Shown piece after piece: positions 7,175 to 13,921 of a stretch of DNA of 24,661 nt (within the stretch, counting starts at the first letter, position 1; every line of letters begins with the position of its first letter). The DNA comes from Porphyromonadaceae bacterium UBA7572. GTDB taxonomy: Bacteria; Bacteroidota; Bacteroidia; Bacteroidales; Muribaculaceae. The translations under genes were made by a program, and so were the position numbers. Location of the stretch: positions 6,850 to 31,510 of the forward strand of contig DLLC01000014.1 of the NCBI GenBank assembly GCA_002476625.1, given 5' to 3'. The notes under the pieces are model-generated. The model did not search any database. It had not been told where the DNA came from and saw only the letters and a list, made by a program, of their open reading frames with translations.

Positions 7175-8155
7175 ATGAAAAAAAATTACTCAAAAATTTT
7201 AGCAGCCGCTTTCGTGGCTGCAACATCAGCATTCGGAGCATGGGCTGATGAAGTGGTGGTTCTTCAAGAAAATTTCGACAAGCTTGAGGCTGTGACAGAC
7301 GCTGGCGTGCACAAGTATGGCAAGAACCCTTGGACTGGCAAAGACGCAGAGGGCGTAGAATATCAGCCAAATTACAGCACTTTGCAAACCGCTGGCTTCG
7401 TTGAAGATCTCAATGGCTGGACTTCTCGCACCAACTGGGCGTATGCTTGCCAGGGCTATGTGCGCATTTCGAAGACTGGCTTTGGAGGTGATTTGGTGTC
7501 TCCAAAGCTCACCGCACTTAACCAACCAACAGATGTGAAGCTCTCTTGGCAAGGCATTGGCTACTCTTCCGAACCAAAAGCAAACGAGGATGGCTCCTAT
7601 AAAAGTGGTGAAAAGCATGACTTCCAATATTACTGCGTGGCAGTGCTCGGCGCAGGCGAGATTGAAGGCGCAGCAAAGACTATGGATGTGGCTTACAAAG
7701 ATGCTGATAATAAAGATATAACCGTTAAGGCTGCTGTGGTTGAAATTCCTTCCACAAGCTTTATCACAATTGACACTTTACAGGCTTGGAGTTTTGAAGG
7801 CACTAAGAATGTGCTTACCATCAAGGGTGCAACTGCTGAAACCCAAGTTGCATTCATGTCGGTAATACCTAACTTCTCTACTAATAAAGCAGACAAGACC
7901 AGCAGCTATGTAATTAAAGATGGAGAAGGTAATGTGATTCTTCCAGCCGCTACCGATGCTCCTCACGGAGTGAACACTGGCGCAAACCGTGTGATTCTTG
8001 ACAACATCAAGGTGGCTTATGAAACTGTGCCTACTGGCATTAGCGACGTGACCGCCGACAAGGAAGTGAAGGCTCACAAGGTGATTGAAAACGGCCAAGT
8101 TTACATTATCGCTGGCGATAAGAAGTTCAACGTGATGGGCGCTGAAGTGAGATAA
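7175..8155 (+). CDS. Secreted protein of unknown function, tandem paralog 2
   Basis: A 326-residue exported protein, paralogous to the gene at 6059-7009 along its whole length. Both share MKKNYSKIL at the start, the ENFDKLE, GKNPWTG and FEDLNGW-like blocks, GGDLVSPK, PTDVKLSWQGIGY, YYCVAVLGAGEIEGA and the terminal tail. Relative to paralog 1 it has an insertion of about 15-20 residues before the APHGVN segment (around 245-265, KADKTSSYVIKDGEGN). The signal peptide ends near AWADE. The final 35 residues match those of paralog 1 at 31 positions. No known family is recognised with confidence; an extracellular beta-sandwich is the best guess. It has its own promoter, and a long hairpin about 100 nt downstream probably ends the transcript. 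Confidence 0.88.
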   Translation: MKKNYSKILAAAFVAATSAFGAWADEVVVLQENFDKLEAVTDAGVHKYGKNPWTGKDAEGVEYQPNYSTLQTAGFVEDLNGWTSRTNWAYACQGYVRISKTGFGGDLVSPKLTALNQPTDVKLSWQGIGYSSEPKANEDGSYKSGEKHDFQYYCVAVLGAGEIEGAAKTMDVAYKDADNKDITVKAAVVEIPSTSFITIDTLQAWSFEGTKNVLTIKGATAETQVAFMSVIPNFSTNKADKTSSYVIKDGEGNVILPAATDAPHGVNTGANRVILDNIKVAYETVPTGISDVTADKEVKAHKVIENGQVYIIAGDKKFNVMGAEVR

Positions 8156-8163
8156 GAGAGAAG

Positions 8164-8240
8164 TTAGACGTTAGACGTTAGAAATTAGAGATTAGAAGTT
8201 AGACGTTAGATGTTAGACTTTTGATGTTGGATTTCTGATG
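8164..8240. repeat. Period-7 tandem array, eight TTAGANN units plus three decayed units
   Basis: Starting 8 nt after the stop codon of secreted paralog 2, eight exact heptamers TTAGANN run from 8164 to 8219 (variants CG, CG, AA, GA, AG, CG, TG, CT). Three degenerate units follow (TTTGATG, TTGGATT, TCTGATG). The inner order CG-AA-GA is the same as in the array at 1359-1386. Confidence 0.88.
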
Positions 8241-8257
8241 TGCTGAAAATATAGAGG

Positions 8258-8298
8258 AAATATGGGGTCGTTCTTCAAGGAGAACGGCCTCATATTTT
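8258..8298 (+). terminator. Long hairpin terminator after secreted paralog 2
   Basis: AAATATGGGGTCGTTCT (8258-8274) pairs along all 17 positions with AGAACGGCCTCATATTT (8281-8297) around a 6-nt loop, using two G-U wobbles. The wobbles pair only in + strand RNA and become A-C mismatches on the other strand, so it is best suited to the + transcript. A short T-rich stretch follows. Confidence 0.72.
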
Positions 8299-8532
8299 GT
8301 ATTTTGAATCCAAGAAATATTCCCGATGTTGTGCATTAATTGTCGGATTTCAATATTTTGGGGGATAGCGGAACTATTCGGCATATCAGTGTTTTGCCCT
8401 TCTATGCTTTTTGTGCGTTCACCCATTAGGCTTGATACCAGTACATTACAATTTAATTGAAACCTATGGCCGGTACTTTGAAAATGGTTCTTTTCTCCTA
8501 CATTTGCGATTATACAAAAAAAGGAGCTGTGG
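8299..8532. other. Intergenic stretch with no recognised gene
   Basis: AT-rich sequence between the hairpin and the helicase stop codon. I see no promoter of the TTTG/TAnnTTTG type, no RNA gene and no convincing reading frame. Reverse-strand frames through here are accidental. Confidence 0.5.
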
Positions 8533-10029
8533 TTAGTGGTCAGAAGGGTTGATGTCGGTGTCGAGTGGGCAGTTGATGAGGTACACGCGTGAGCGGGCGC
8601 GGGTGATGGCTGTGTAGAGCCACCGGTAGAAGTCGAGCTGCGTGAACGCTTCAGGCATGATTGCCCCCATGTCGATAAACACGTTTTGCCACTGTCCGCC
8701 TTGCGCTTTGTGGCATGTGATGGCGTAGGCATATTTCACTTGCAGCGCATTGAAGTAGGGGTTTTTCTTCAGTTCGCGGTATCGGGTGCGCTTGTCGCCT
8801 GTGAGTTCGGCCATGATGGAGCTGTACAGCCGCTCGCTTTGTGCGGCAGTGAGTGCAGGAGCGTCGCTACCGAGGCAACTGACAATGATTTTCACGTCCA
8901 TCTCTACGTGGTCGAGGTCGGGGAACTCCACCGTCACATTGGCGAAGTCAAGCCCGTAGCGGCGCTCAATCTCGCCCCACACCCGTTTCACCCTCACTAC
9001 GTCGCCATTGGCGATGAAGTCGATTTGTTCATAGTCGGCAGCCCAGAAGTAGTTGTTTTTGCTCACCAGCAGAATATCATCGCTCACTAATTCGTCTTCG
9101 CGGTAGAGGATGCTGCCTCTGATGCCGCGGTTGAAAAGCGTGGCGCGCTTGTTGCTGCGGGTCACCACGGCTGTTTCGCTCATGCCGTCGCGGTCGTAGC
9201 AGTCGCTGATGGTCTCCAGCAGGAATTCGCCGGTAGTGGCGTCGATGTCGTGGAAGCGCATAAGCTCCAGTTTGGGTACGCACATCACGCCGCTCTCCAT
9301 CACTTGGCGCAGAATGGTGGCGTTATAAAGTATGCCGCTTTCGGCAGCCTGACGCGCTATCTGCTTCAGGCTTACGCTGTAAACTTGCAGCGCATAGCCA
9401 CGCAGGAATTCTGCGCTAAGCGCCGGGCTTTCGGTCTGGCCCACGGGCGGCAACTGTGCCACATCACCCATCAGCACCAACCTGCAGCCAATGCCGCTAT
9501 ACACGTAGTGGATAAGGTCGTCGAGCAGTCGTCCGGTGCCAAACACAGATCCTTCGCTTCCGTTGGAAATCATAGAGGCTTCATCTACGATAAAGATGGT
9601 GTCGGTGTGCTTGTTCTCGGCGAGCGAGAAGCCGTCGGACAGATAGCTGTTCTGCCGGTATATCTTTCGGTGTATGGTGTAGGCGCTGTGGCCGGAATAT
9701 TCGGTGAACACTTTGGCGGCGCGCCCCGTTGGAGCCAGCAGCACCGTCTTGCGCCCGCGCTCCGACAGGGCTTTCACTATGCCGCCTATCATCGATGTCT
9801 TGCCCGTTCCGGCATAGCCGTTCACCAGCATCACCGCCTGTGGAATGCCATAGAGCATGAAATGGGCAAATGTGGCGAGCAGTTCCATCTGCTCATCGTT
9901 GGGCTCGTATGGCAAACAATTGATTACCTCTGTGGCAAACTGCCGCAGAGCCTTCGAGTTGGCGGAATTGTTGTAGAGGGCTTTTTGGACATCCCCTTCA
10001 GGCTGAACTTGCGATTTTACAGAATCCAT
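8533..10029 (-). CDS. RecD/Pif1-like SF1 ATP-dependent DNA helicase
   Basis: A 498-residue superfamily 1B helicase, probably a 5'-3' DNA translocase in repair or replication. Motifs appear in order: a Q-like region EPNDEQMELL (about 42-51), Walker A GYAGTGKTS (71-79, Lys77), motif Ia LLAPTGRAA (97-105), Walker B FIVDEASM (146-153), motif III LMGDVAQLPPVG (186-197), motif V YAITCHKAQGGQW (about 435-447) and motif VI YTAITRAR (472-479). The protein is shorter than RecD of RecBCD or long RecD2 and has no N-terminal extension, matching the stand-alone RecD-like helicases common in Bacteroidales. No RecB or RecC neighbour is present. Its promoter ends only 4 bp before the ATG, predicting a nearly leaderless mRNA, and overlaps the divergent tRNA-Ser promoter. 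Confidence 0.92.
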   Translation of the reverse strand: MDSVKSQVQPEGDVQKALYNNSANSKALRQFATEVINCLPYEPNDEQMELLATFAHFMLYGIPQAVMLVNGYAGTGKTSMIGGIVKALSERGRKTVLLAPTGRAAKVFTEYSGHSAYTIHRKIYRQNSYLSDGFSLAENKHTDTIFIVDEASMISNGSEGSVFGTGRLLDDLIHYVYSGIGCRLVLMGDVAQLPPVGQTESPALSAEFLRGYALQVYSVSLKQIARQAAESGILYNATILRQVMESGVMCVPKLELMRFHDIDATTGEFLLETISDCYDRDGMSETAVVTRSNKRATLFNRGIRGSILYREDELVSDDILLVSKNNYFWAADYEQIDFIANGDVVRVKRVWGEIERRYGLDFANVTVEFPDLDHVEMDVKIIVSCLGSDAPALTAAQSERLYSSIMAELTGDKRTRYRELKKNPYFNALQVKYAYAITCHKAQGGQWQNVFIDMGAIMPEAFTQLDFYRWLYTAITRARSRVYLINCPLDTDINPSDH

Positions 10030-10033
10030 ATCA

Positions 10034-10067
10034 CAAATTTAGGGAATTTTTGCTGTAAAAAGGCAAA
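10034..10067 (-). promoter_or_regulatory. Helicase promoter, predicted leaderless
   Basis: On the reverse strand, TTTG (10064-10067), a 22-bp spacer and TAAATTTG (10034-10041) lead to the ATG only 4 nt after the -7 box, so transcription should start at or next to the start codon. The spacer is slightly longer than the usual 19-21 bp. The element overlaps the tRNA-Ser promoter by 19 bp. Confidence 0.6.
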
Positions 10068-10082
10068 AAATCACTATCTTTG
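10049..10082 (+). promoter_or_regulatory. tRNA-Ser promoter
   Basis: TTTG (10049-10052), a 22-bp spacer and TATCTTTG (10075-10082) lie 43 bp before the mature tRNA 5' end, implying a short 5' leader for RNase P to remove. Confidence 0.65.
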
Positions 10083-10125
10083 CAATCGCAAATTTGATGA
10101 AGCATGTACTGAGGCTTCTGAACAA

Positions 10126-10213
10126 GGAGTGATGCTCGAGTGGCTGAAGAGGCACGCCTGGAAAGCGTGTAAACGTCAAAAGCGTTTCGGGAGTTCGAAT
10201 CTCCCTCACTCCG
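10126..10213 (+). tRNA. tRNA-Ser (anticodon GGA)
   Basis: An 88-nt serine tRNA. The acceptor stem GGAGTGA pairs with TCACTCC and is followed by discriminator G. The anticodon stem CACGC/GCGTG encloses loop CTGGAAA, giving anticodon GGA (reads UCC and UCU). A long class II variable arm, AAACG/CGTTT, is present, as expected for Ser. The T arm is GGGAG-TTCGAAT-CTCCC. CCA is not encoded; the sequence continues CTTTATT, so maturation needs RNase Z cleavage and CCA addition. The rnz gene is 2.7 kb away. Confidence 0.96.
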
Positions 10214-10239
10214 CTTTATTCTATTAATGGTTGTAATTA

Positions 10240-10278
10240 AAAATGCGCTATGCTTTCAATGAAGGCACAGCGCATTTT
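10240..10278. terminator. Bidirectional terminator between tRNA-Ser and the reverse envelope group
   Basis: AAAATGCGCT and AGCGCATTTT form a perfect 10-bp stem. The 19-nt loop can fold further (GCTTTC with GAAGGC). Reading leftward the stem is followed by TTTTTAATT, a better T-tract than on the + side, so it can end both the tRNA transcript and the reverse gene at 10291. Confidence 0.85.
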
Positions 10279-10290
10279 GCTTGTGTTGTA

Positions 10291-10770
10291 TTATGGTTTG
10301 CTTTGAGCCTTGTATTGGCTTTTCTTGATGAGCGGTGATCCTTTTACCGTGTATTGGATATCGATTTTGTCCCACCCGTTTTCCCCGATGTCGAGCGAAG
10401 CCCTAAATAGCTTCATTTTATTATCTACGGGGAAGAAGTGCACCCGCTTAGTGATGGTTTCTTCTTTCATAGGCACTGTGCCCACAAGGCTACTTGTGGC
10501 TGCTTTGGTTTTGTGCACAGAGATGAGGGCAGACTCTATCATATATTCACTGTCGCCTGCAGGATACTCCAGCACAAAGCGGCTCACCAGCGCCTCAGTC
10601 ACATACTCAGAACTGATTATTGTCTTAAACTCGTTGGTAGTGGATACGGGCAAATCTTCAGTTGGGTAAATAATATTGCAGCCTTTTTTGGGAGTGTTTC
10701 CTACGAGTTGGGCGCTTGTATAAGCACTGGCTATAATTGCCACGATAATAAAGGTGATGATACGTTTCAT
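10291..10770 (-). CDS. Secreted protein of unknown function
   Basis: A 159-residue protein with a signal peptide (MKRIITFIIVAIIASAYTSA, cleavage before QLVG). The mature part is about 140 residues and looks beta-rich, with a DIQYTVKGSPLIKK segment near the end and a basic tail. One Cys (about position 31) lies too far from the signal to be a lipobox. I recognise no family. It is the last gene of a likely three-gene reverse unit, 40 bp after the 10811-11836 gene, and is followed by the terminator at 10240-10278. Confidence 0.8.
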   Translation of the reverse strand: MKRIITFIIVAIIASAYTSAQLVGNTPKKGCNIIYPTEDLPVSTTNEFKTIISSEYVTEALVSRFVLEYPAGDSEYMIESALISVHKTKAATSSLVGTVPMKEETITKRVHFFPVDNKMKLFRASLDIGENGWDKIDIQYTVKGSPLIKKSQYKAQSKP

Positions 10771-10810
10771 ATTGTTTGTTAATTGTAATTAAATGGTGGA
10801 AAGGAAGGTG

Positions 10811-11836
10811 TCAGTATTCGTCGAATTTTGTTGGCTTTAGTCCTTGCAGTTCGGCTTCAAGATTGAAGGGAGGCATAGGCAGGAGGTCGGGCATGGTGAA
10901 ATCGCGTGTTTCTTTCTTGTCCTTCATCTCGCTCTTGGCCTCTTGCTTGTTCATTGACCGTATGGCGGTAACCATCAGCTCGGAATTCATCATCACGTCC
11001 ATTCCTTTGAATTTTTTTACGGGATTCCTGTAGGTGAAATCTACGTAGGAGTGGTGCGATACCAGTTCGCTAAGTAGTTGGCGGTCGCTTCTGTAGGTCC
11101 ATTCCGATATGCTGGTGTTGTAGGTGTAAATGGGGTTGTCTTTTATCCTTCCGAGCTTCATGCCGTTGATAATGGCTCGGTAAGTGCCATGCACAGAGTC
11201 GGCGATGCATAGGATGGCGTCTTTGTCGCCGCCCTTTGCAGCGTAGTAGGTGGAGTCGCCCGCCACATTGGTCACGCCATCGCGCTTCACAAATTTCACT
11301 TTGCCAAGATGTGTGGAGCGGTAAGGCCCCAAGAAAAGTGAGAAGTTGAACATCTTGTCGAGGCGTGGGTCTACCCATTGGCGGCAGGCTCTTACCCTGC
11401 GCGTGTATTTTTTCTTTTTACAGTCGTAGTAGAAGTCCACTAAGCCCTCGCGGTAGAGCACCAGTTTGCCGTCGTTACGATACGCATCGCGAAACACGGC
11501 TGAGGTCTTTATATAGTCGTTTTGATTGACTACCACTTCGCCGAGGTCGAATCCTTTGGGCTTGAGTACTACATCGGCAGTTTGCGAAGCAGCGTCCACC
11601 GTTTGCGATTCATACGACATCATGCTGATGGTCACGCTGTCGGCAGCCACATTCACCATACCGTCGGCACTTGTCATTTGGAGCAACTTGCCTTGGCGGT
11701 TGAAGACGTATGCTCCAGTAAGCGGTTCATTCGTGTCGGCATCAATTACGCGAAATTTTGCGTAGGCCAATAGTGGCATCACCATAGCTATGGCGAGCCA
11801 TATACCTCTTTGCGCTATTGATTTGTGAAAATGCAT
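10811..11836 (-). CDS. Secreted protein with carboxypeptidase-regulatory-like N-terminal domain
   Basis: A 341-residue exported protein. After the signal peptide (cleavage near residue 26, LAYA-K) comes a carboxypeptidase-regulatory-like beta-sandwich domain (about 27-95: FRVIDADTNEPLTGAYVF, then ADGMVNVAADSV, then ISMMSYES), followed by FDLGEVVV. This domain plus an L-x-EVVV tail is how SusC-type TonB-dependent receptors begin, but here no plug or barrel follows. Instead there are about 240 residues with many Lys, Arg and Tyr residues (YYDCKKKKYTRRVRACRQW, YAAKGGDKDAILCIAD) and an acidic end. The middle domain is unknown to me. It is probably periplasmic or attached to the outer membrane. 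It is 29 bp downstream of a membrane-protein gene on the same strand. Confidence 0.85.
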   Translation of the reverse strand: MHFHKSIAQRGIWLAIAMVMPLLAYAKFRVIDADTNEPLTGAYVFNRQGKLLQMTSADGMVNVAADSVTISMMSYESQTVDAASQTADVVLKPKGFDLGEVVVNQNDYIKTSAVFRDAYRNDGKLVLYREGLVDFYYDCKKKKYTRRVRACRQWVDPRLDKMFNFSLFLGPYRSTHLGKVKFVKRDGVTNVAGDSTYYAAKGGDKDAILCIADSVHGTYRAIINGMKLGRIKDNPIYTYNTSISEWTYRSDRQLLSELVSHHSYVDFTYRNPVKKFKGMDVMMNSELMVTAIRSMNKQEAKSEMKDKKETRDFTMPDLLPMPPFNLEAELQGLKPTKFDEY

Positions 11837-11865
11837 TAGTCTGGTGTGAAAAGAAGTGGGAAGCG

Positions 11866-12528
11866 CTAATTCTTCGGCATATATTTAGTGGGGTCCTCTG
11901 GACCGTCTTCTTTAGCTTTGGCAGGCTCGCCGTCGGACGCTTTGGCGGACGGGCGCTTGGCTTTTGCCTCCAGTTGCGAAAATTCCTCTTGAAGTTCCTG
12001 CTGCACCTTAGTGAACCCTTCTTTTCCCTTGCTCAGCCCTTTTTCAAGGCCGTCGTCGATGGAGCGCTCGAGCGTTTGGTTGAACTTGAAAGGGAAAATG
12101 GAGATGATGCACGAAACCAGCGAAAGCCACATCAGAATGTTGCTCGCATAATATCCCACATTCAGCTCCTTCACCTTGAAGCCCTCAATCTGCGCCGCAG
12201 GGGTGCCAAGAAGCTCTGGATCGTGGCTCAGCGCCCAACTTTGGAAAAAAAGGTCGGGCATGCTGAAGAATACGATGCCCACTGCAATGAGCGCGGCTGT
12301 GGCTATGCCCCAATAGCGGTGCTTGTTGTAGTTGAGTGCCACGCCTCCAAAGCATGCAATGAAGGGGAGAAGGGCGAATATCGTTTTGGGCAGACTGAAA
12401 TTTTCGGTGATAAGTCCTGCCGAGTAGCTCAAGCCTGTGATACTGCCTGCGAGATCCATTGTGCGGAACGGCAGAAACACATAGCAAATGATAGCGGCAA
12501 TCAGGAGTATGTTGGTGATGGGTTTCAT
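11866..12528 (-). CDS. Inner-membrane protein of unknown function with charged C-terminal tail
   Basis: A 220-residue protein with four predicted membrane helices (about 3-20, 48-66, 72-90 and 127-145). A loop of about 35 residues separates helices 3 and 4. A long hydrophilic tail (150-220) is likely helical or coiled-coil (LERSIDDGLEKGLSKGKEGF, VQQELQEEFSQLEAKAK), then Ala/Lys/Pro/Asp-rich and probably disordered. No family is recognised. It is the first gene of the reverse three-gene group (12528 to 10291), with a consensus promoter just upstream, so the three products may act together at the envelope; that is inference from layout only. Confidence 0.82.
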   Translation of the reverse strand: MKPITNILLIAAIICYVFLPFRTMDLAGSITGLSYSAGLITENFSLPKTIFALLPFIACFGGVALNYNKHRYWGIATAALIAVGIVFFSMPDLFFQSWALSHDPELLGTPAAQIEGFKVKELNVGYYASNILMWLSLVSCIISIFPFKFNQTLERSIDDGLEKGLSKGKEGFTKVQQELQEEFSQLEAKAKRPSAKASDGEPAKAKEDGPEDPTKYMPKN

Positions 12529-12562
12529 TATTGAGGAAATAGGCTATTCAATTAATATATTG

Positions 12563-12594
12563 CGAATTTAGTGAATTTTTCCAGATAATCCAAA
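12563..12594 (-). promoter_or_regulatory. Promoter of the three-gene envelope group
   Basis: On the reverse strand TTTG (12591-12594), a 20-bp spacer and TAAATTCG (12563-12570) match the Bacteroidales promoter with one change (TTCG for TTTG). Leader length to the ATG at 12528 is about 28 nt. Confidence 0.65.
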
Positions 12595-12653
12595 TTTGGC
12601 GAAACACAGCGGAAGTGTGGAGTGAGTATCAGGAGGTGAGCGGATAAAAAAAA

Positions 12654-12681
12654 TTAGTGGCAGTTTCACAACTCCCACTAA
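12654..12681 (+). other. Leader hairpin before the 36-codon ORF
   Basis: TTAGTGG/CCACTAA (7 bp), a C-C internal mismatch, then AGTT/AACT (4 bp) closes a TCAC tetraloop. An A-rich leader of 25 nt follows before the ATG at 12707. No consensus promoter is seen upstream. It could be a 5'-UTR element or a weak terminator. Confidence 0.5.
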
Positions 12682-12706
12682 CACTAAACCTTAAAAATCT
12701 AATTCT

Positions 12707-12817
12707 ATGAAAAAACTTACGCAAATATACATCTCTTTATTGGTATATGCAAACTTTCTTTTCTTTTTTAGGGATATTTTTTCACAAATCTTCTTCAAAT
12801 GTCAAATTTTTATGTAA
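12707..12817 (+). CDS. Possible 36-residue hydrophobic peptide or remnant of a secreted-protein gene
   Basis: The frame starts MKKLTQIYISLLVYANF, which looks like the first part of a Bacteroidales signal peptide, continues with Phe-rich residues and stops at TAA 12815-12817. The spacing and A-rich context before the ATG look like a genuine translation start, but nothing after the hydrophobic stretch resembles a mature protein. Either it is a small membrane peptide or the 5' stump of a lost exported protein. No promoter was found. It ends 2 bp before the rnz promoter. Confidence 0.35.
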   Translation: MKKLTQIYISLLVYANFLFFFRDIFSQIFFKCQIFM

Positions 12818-12818
12818 A

Positions 12819-12850
12819 ATTGTCGGTGTAGAGAAAAATATATAACTTCG
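12819..12850 (+). promoter_or_regulatory. Promoter of rnz
   Basis: ATTG (12819-12822), a 20-bp spacer and TAACTTCG (12843-12850) fit the -33/-7 pattern with one mismatch in each box. Leader length to the ATG at 12904 is roughly 50 nt. Confidence 0.55.
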
Positions 12851-12903
12851 TGCCACGAAAAATTATTTGCGATTCTTGTTATGATGATTAATATGCCGGT
12901 ACG

Positions 12904-13824
12904 ATGCCTCGATTTGAATTGAATATACTGGGCTGTGGTTCTGCCACGTCCACTCTCCGCCACCTACCCACGTCGCAGGTGCTGAATGTTCGCGACAATG
13001 TGATGATGATAGACTGTGGCGAGGGCGCGCAATTGGAAATGCGCCGCCGCAAGCTGAAGTTCGCCCGATTGACCAACATTTTCATCTCGCACTTGCACGG
13101 CGACCACTGCTTTGGACTGCCCGGATTGCTATCCACGCTTGATTTGCTGCAGAAGTCGAGTGCCGTGACGGTGCATATTTTTGAGGACGGTGCGGATCAA
13201 TTCAAAAGCATAATGGATTACTTTTGCCGCGATCGTTGCTATGCGCTACGCTTCAATATCATCACAAGAGAGCCTCGTGTGATATATGAGGACGGAGCCA
13301 TTACCGTGCGCACCTTTCCTTTAAGGCATCGGGTGCCAGCCGTGGGATTCGTGTTTGAGGAGAAGGCGAAGCTGCGCCATGTGAATTCTGAAGCCGTGCG
13401 TGCCTTCGAGGTGCCCCATCACTTTATGAACAGCCTTCGTCAAGGACTTGACTACGTGACCCCTTCCGGGGTTGTTATCCCCAATGAAAAGCTCACAACC
13501 GCCGCCGATGCGTCGGTGAGCTATGCCTATGCGAGCGACACCGCTTTCAGCGAGCGTGTGGTTCAGGCTGTGGAGGGTGTGGACTGGCTCTACCATGAGG
13601 CCACCTATGGCGATGAGTGTGAGGCTATGGCGCGCAAGCGGTTTCACAGCACGGCGCGCCAAGCTGCCACTGTGGCAAAAGAGGCAGGTGTGAAACATCT
13701 TATTTTAGGGCATTACAGTAAGCGCTATCTCGACGAGCAGCCCCTGCTTCGTCAGGCGCAGGAAGTGTTTCCATCCACCCAGCTTTCAAATGAGGGCGAC
13801 TGCATCGATTTGATGAAAGTATAA
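12904..13824 (+). CDS. rnz: Ribonuclease Z (tRNA 3'-end endonuclease)
   Basis: RNase Z cuts the 3' trailer from tRNA precursors after the discriminator base, using two zinc ions. The 306-residue metallo-beta-lactamase fold protein begins LNILGCGSATST and shows the main zinc site SHLHGDHCFGLPGLL (His63, His65, Asp67, His68). Further ligand positions are His142 (LRHRVP), Asp212 (ASDTAF), the HEATY block (231-235), His248 (FHSTARQAA) and His270 (LGHYSKRY). Length and motifs fit the short bacterial form. It has its own promoter, and a long hairpin separates it from the convergent Arg/Gly-rich protein gene. The product is expected to act on tRNAs lacking encoded CCA, such as the tRNA-Ser in this window. 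Confidence 0.95.
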   Translation: MPRFELNILGCGSATSTLRHLPTSQVLNVRDNVMMIDCGEGAQLEMRRRKLKFARLTNIFISHLHGDHCFGLPGLLSTLDLLQKSSAVTVHIFEDGADQFKSIMDYFCRDRCYALRFNIITREPRVIYEDGAITVRTFPLRHRVPAVGFVFEEKAKLRHVNSEAVRAFEVPHHFMNSLRQGLDYVTPSGVVIPNEKLTTAADASVSYAYASDTAFSERVVQAVEGVDWLYHEATYGDECEAMARKRFHSTARQAATVAKEAGVKHLILGHYSKRYLDEQPLLRQAQEVFPSTQLSNEGDCIDLMKV

Positions 13825-13854
13825 GCATATTCATGAATTATTGGTGGATAAATA

Positions 13855-13888
13855 AATATGCGGAAGCATAATTTTGCTTCCGCATATT
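13855..13888. terminator. Long hairpin between convergent rnz and the Arg/Gly-rich protein gene
   Basis: AATATGCGGAAGCA and TGCTTCCGCATATT form a perfect 14-bp stem around a 6-nt loop, 30 nt after the rnz stop and 33 nt from the opposing stop. There is no long T-tract; leftward the flank is T-rich (TATTTATCC). Probably a bidirectional terminator. Confidence 0.75.
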
Positions 13889-13921
13889 GTGCGTATGGGC
13901 GTGTAAAACTCTGTGTGCATG

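Noticed and set aside
8164..8240. Short tandem repeats considered as a CRISPR array
   Set aside because: The unit is 7 bp with no spacers and no cas genes nearby.
8258..8298. Hairpin considered as a recombination or attachment site
   Set aside because: No flanking integrase, target duplication or second copy is visible; wobble pairing points to an RNA role.
8199..8732. A 177-codon reverse frame overlapping the helicase end, the hairpin and the heptamer array
   Set aside because: It overlaps conserved helicase motif VI coding sequence in another frame and ends inside repeats; no family features.
9250..10227. A 325-codon + strand frame across the helicase and into the tRNA
   Set aside because: It is antisense to conserved helicase motifs and runs straight through the tRNA-Ser gene, so it cannot be a real protein gene.
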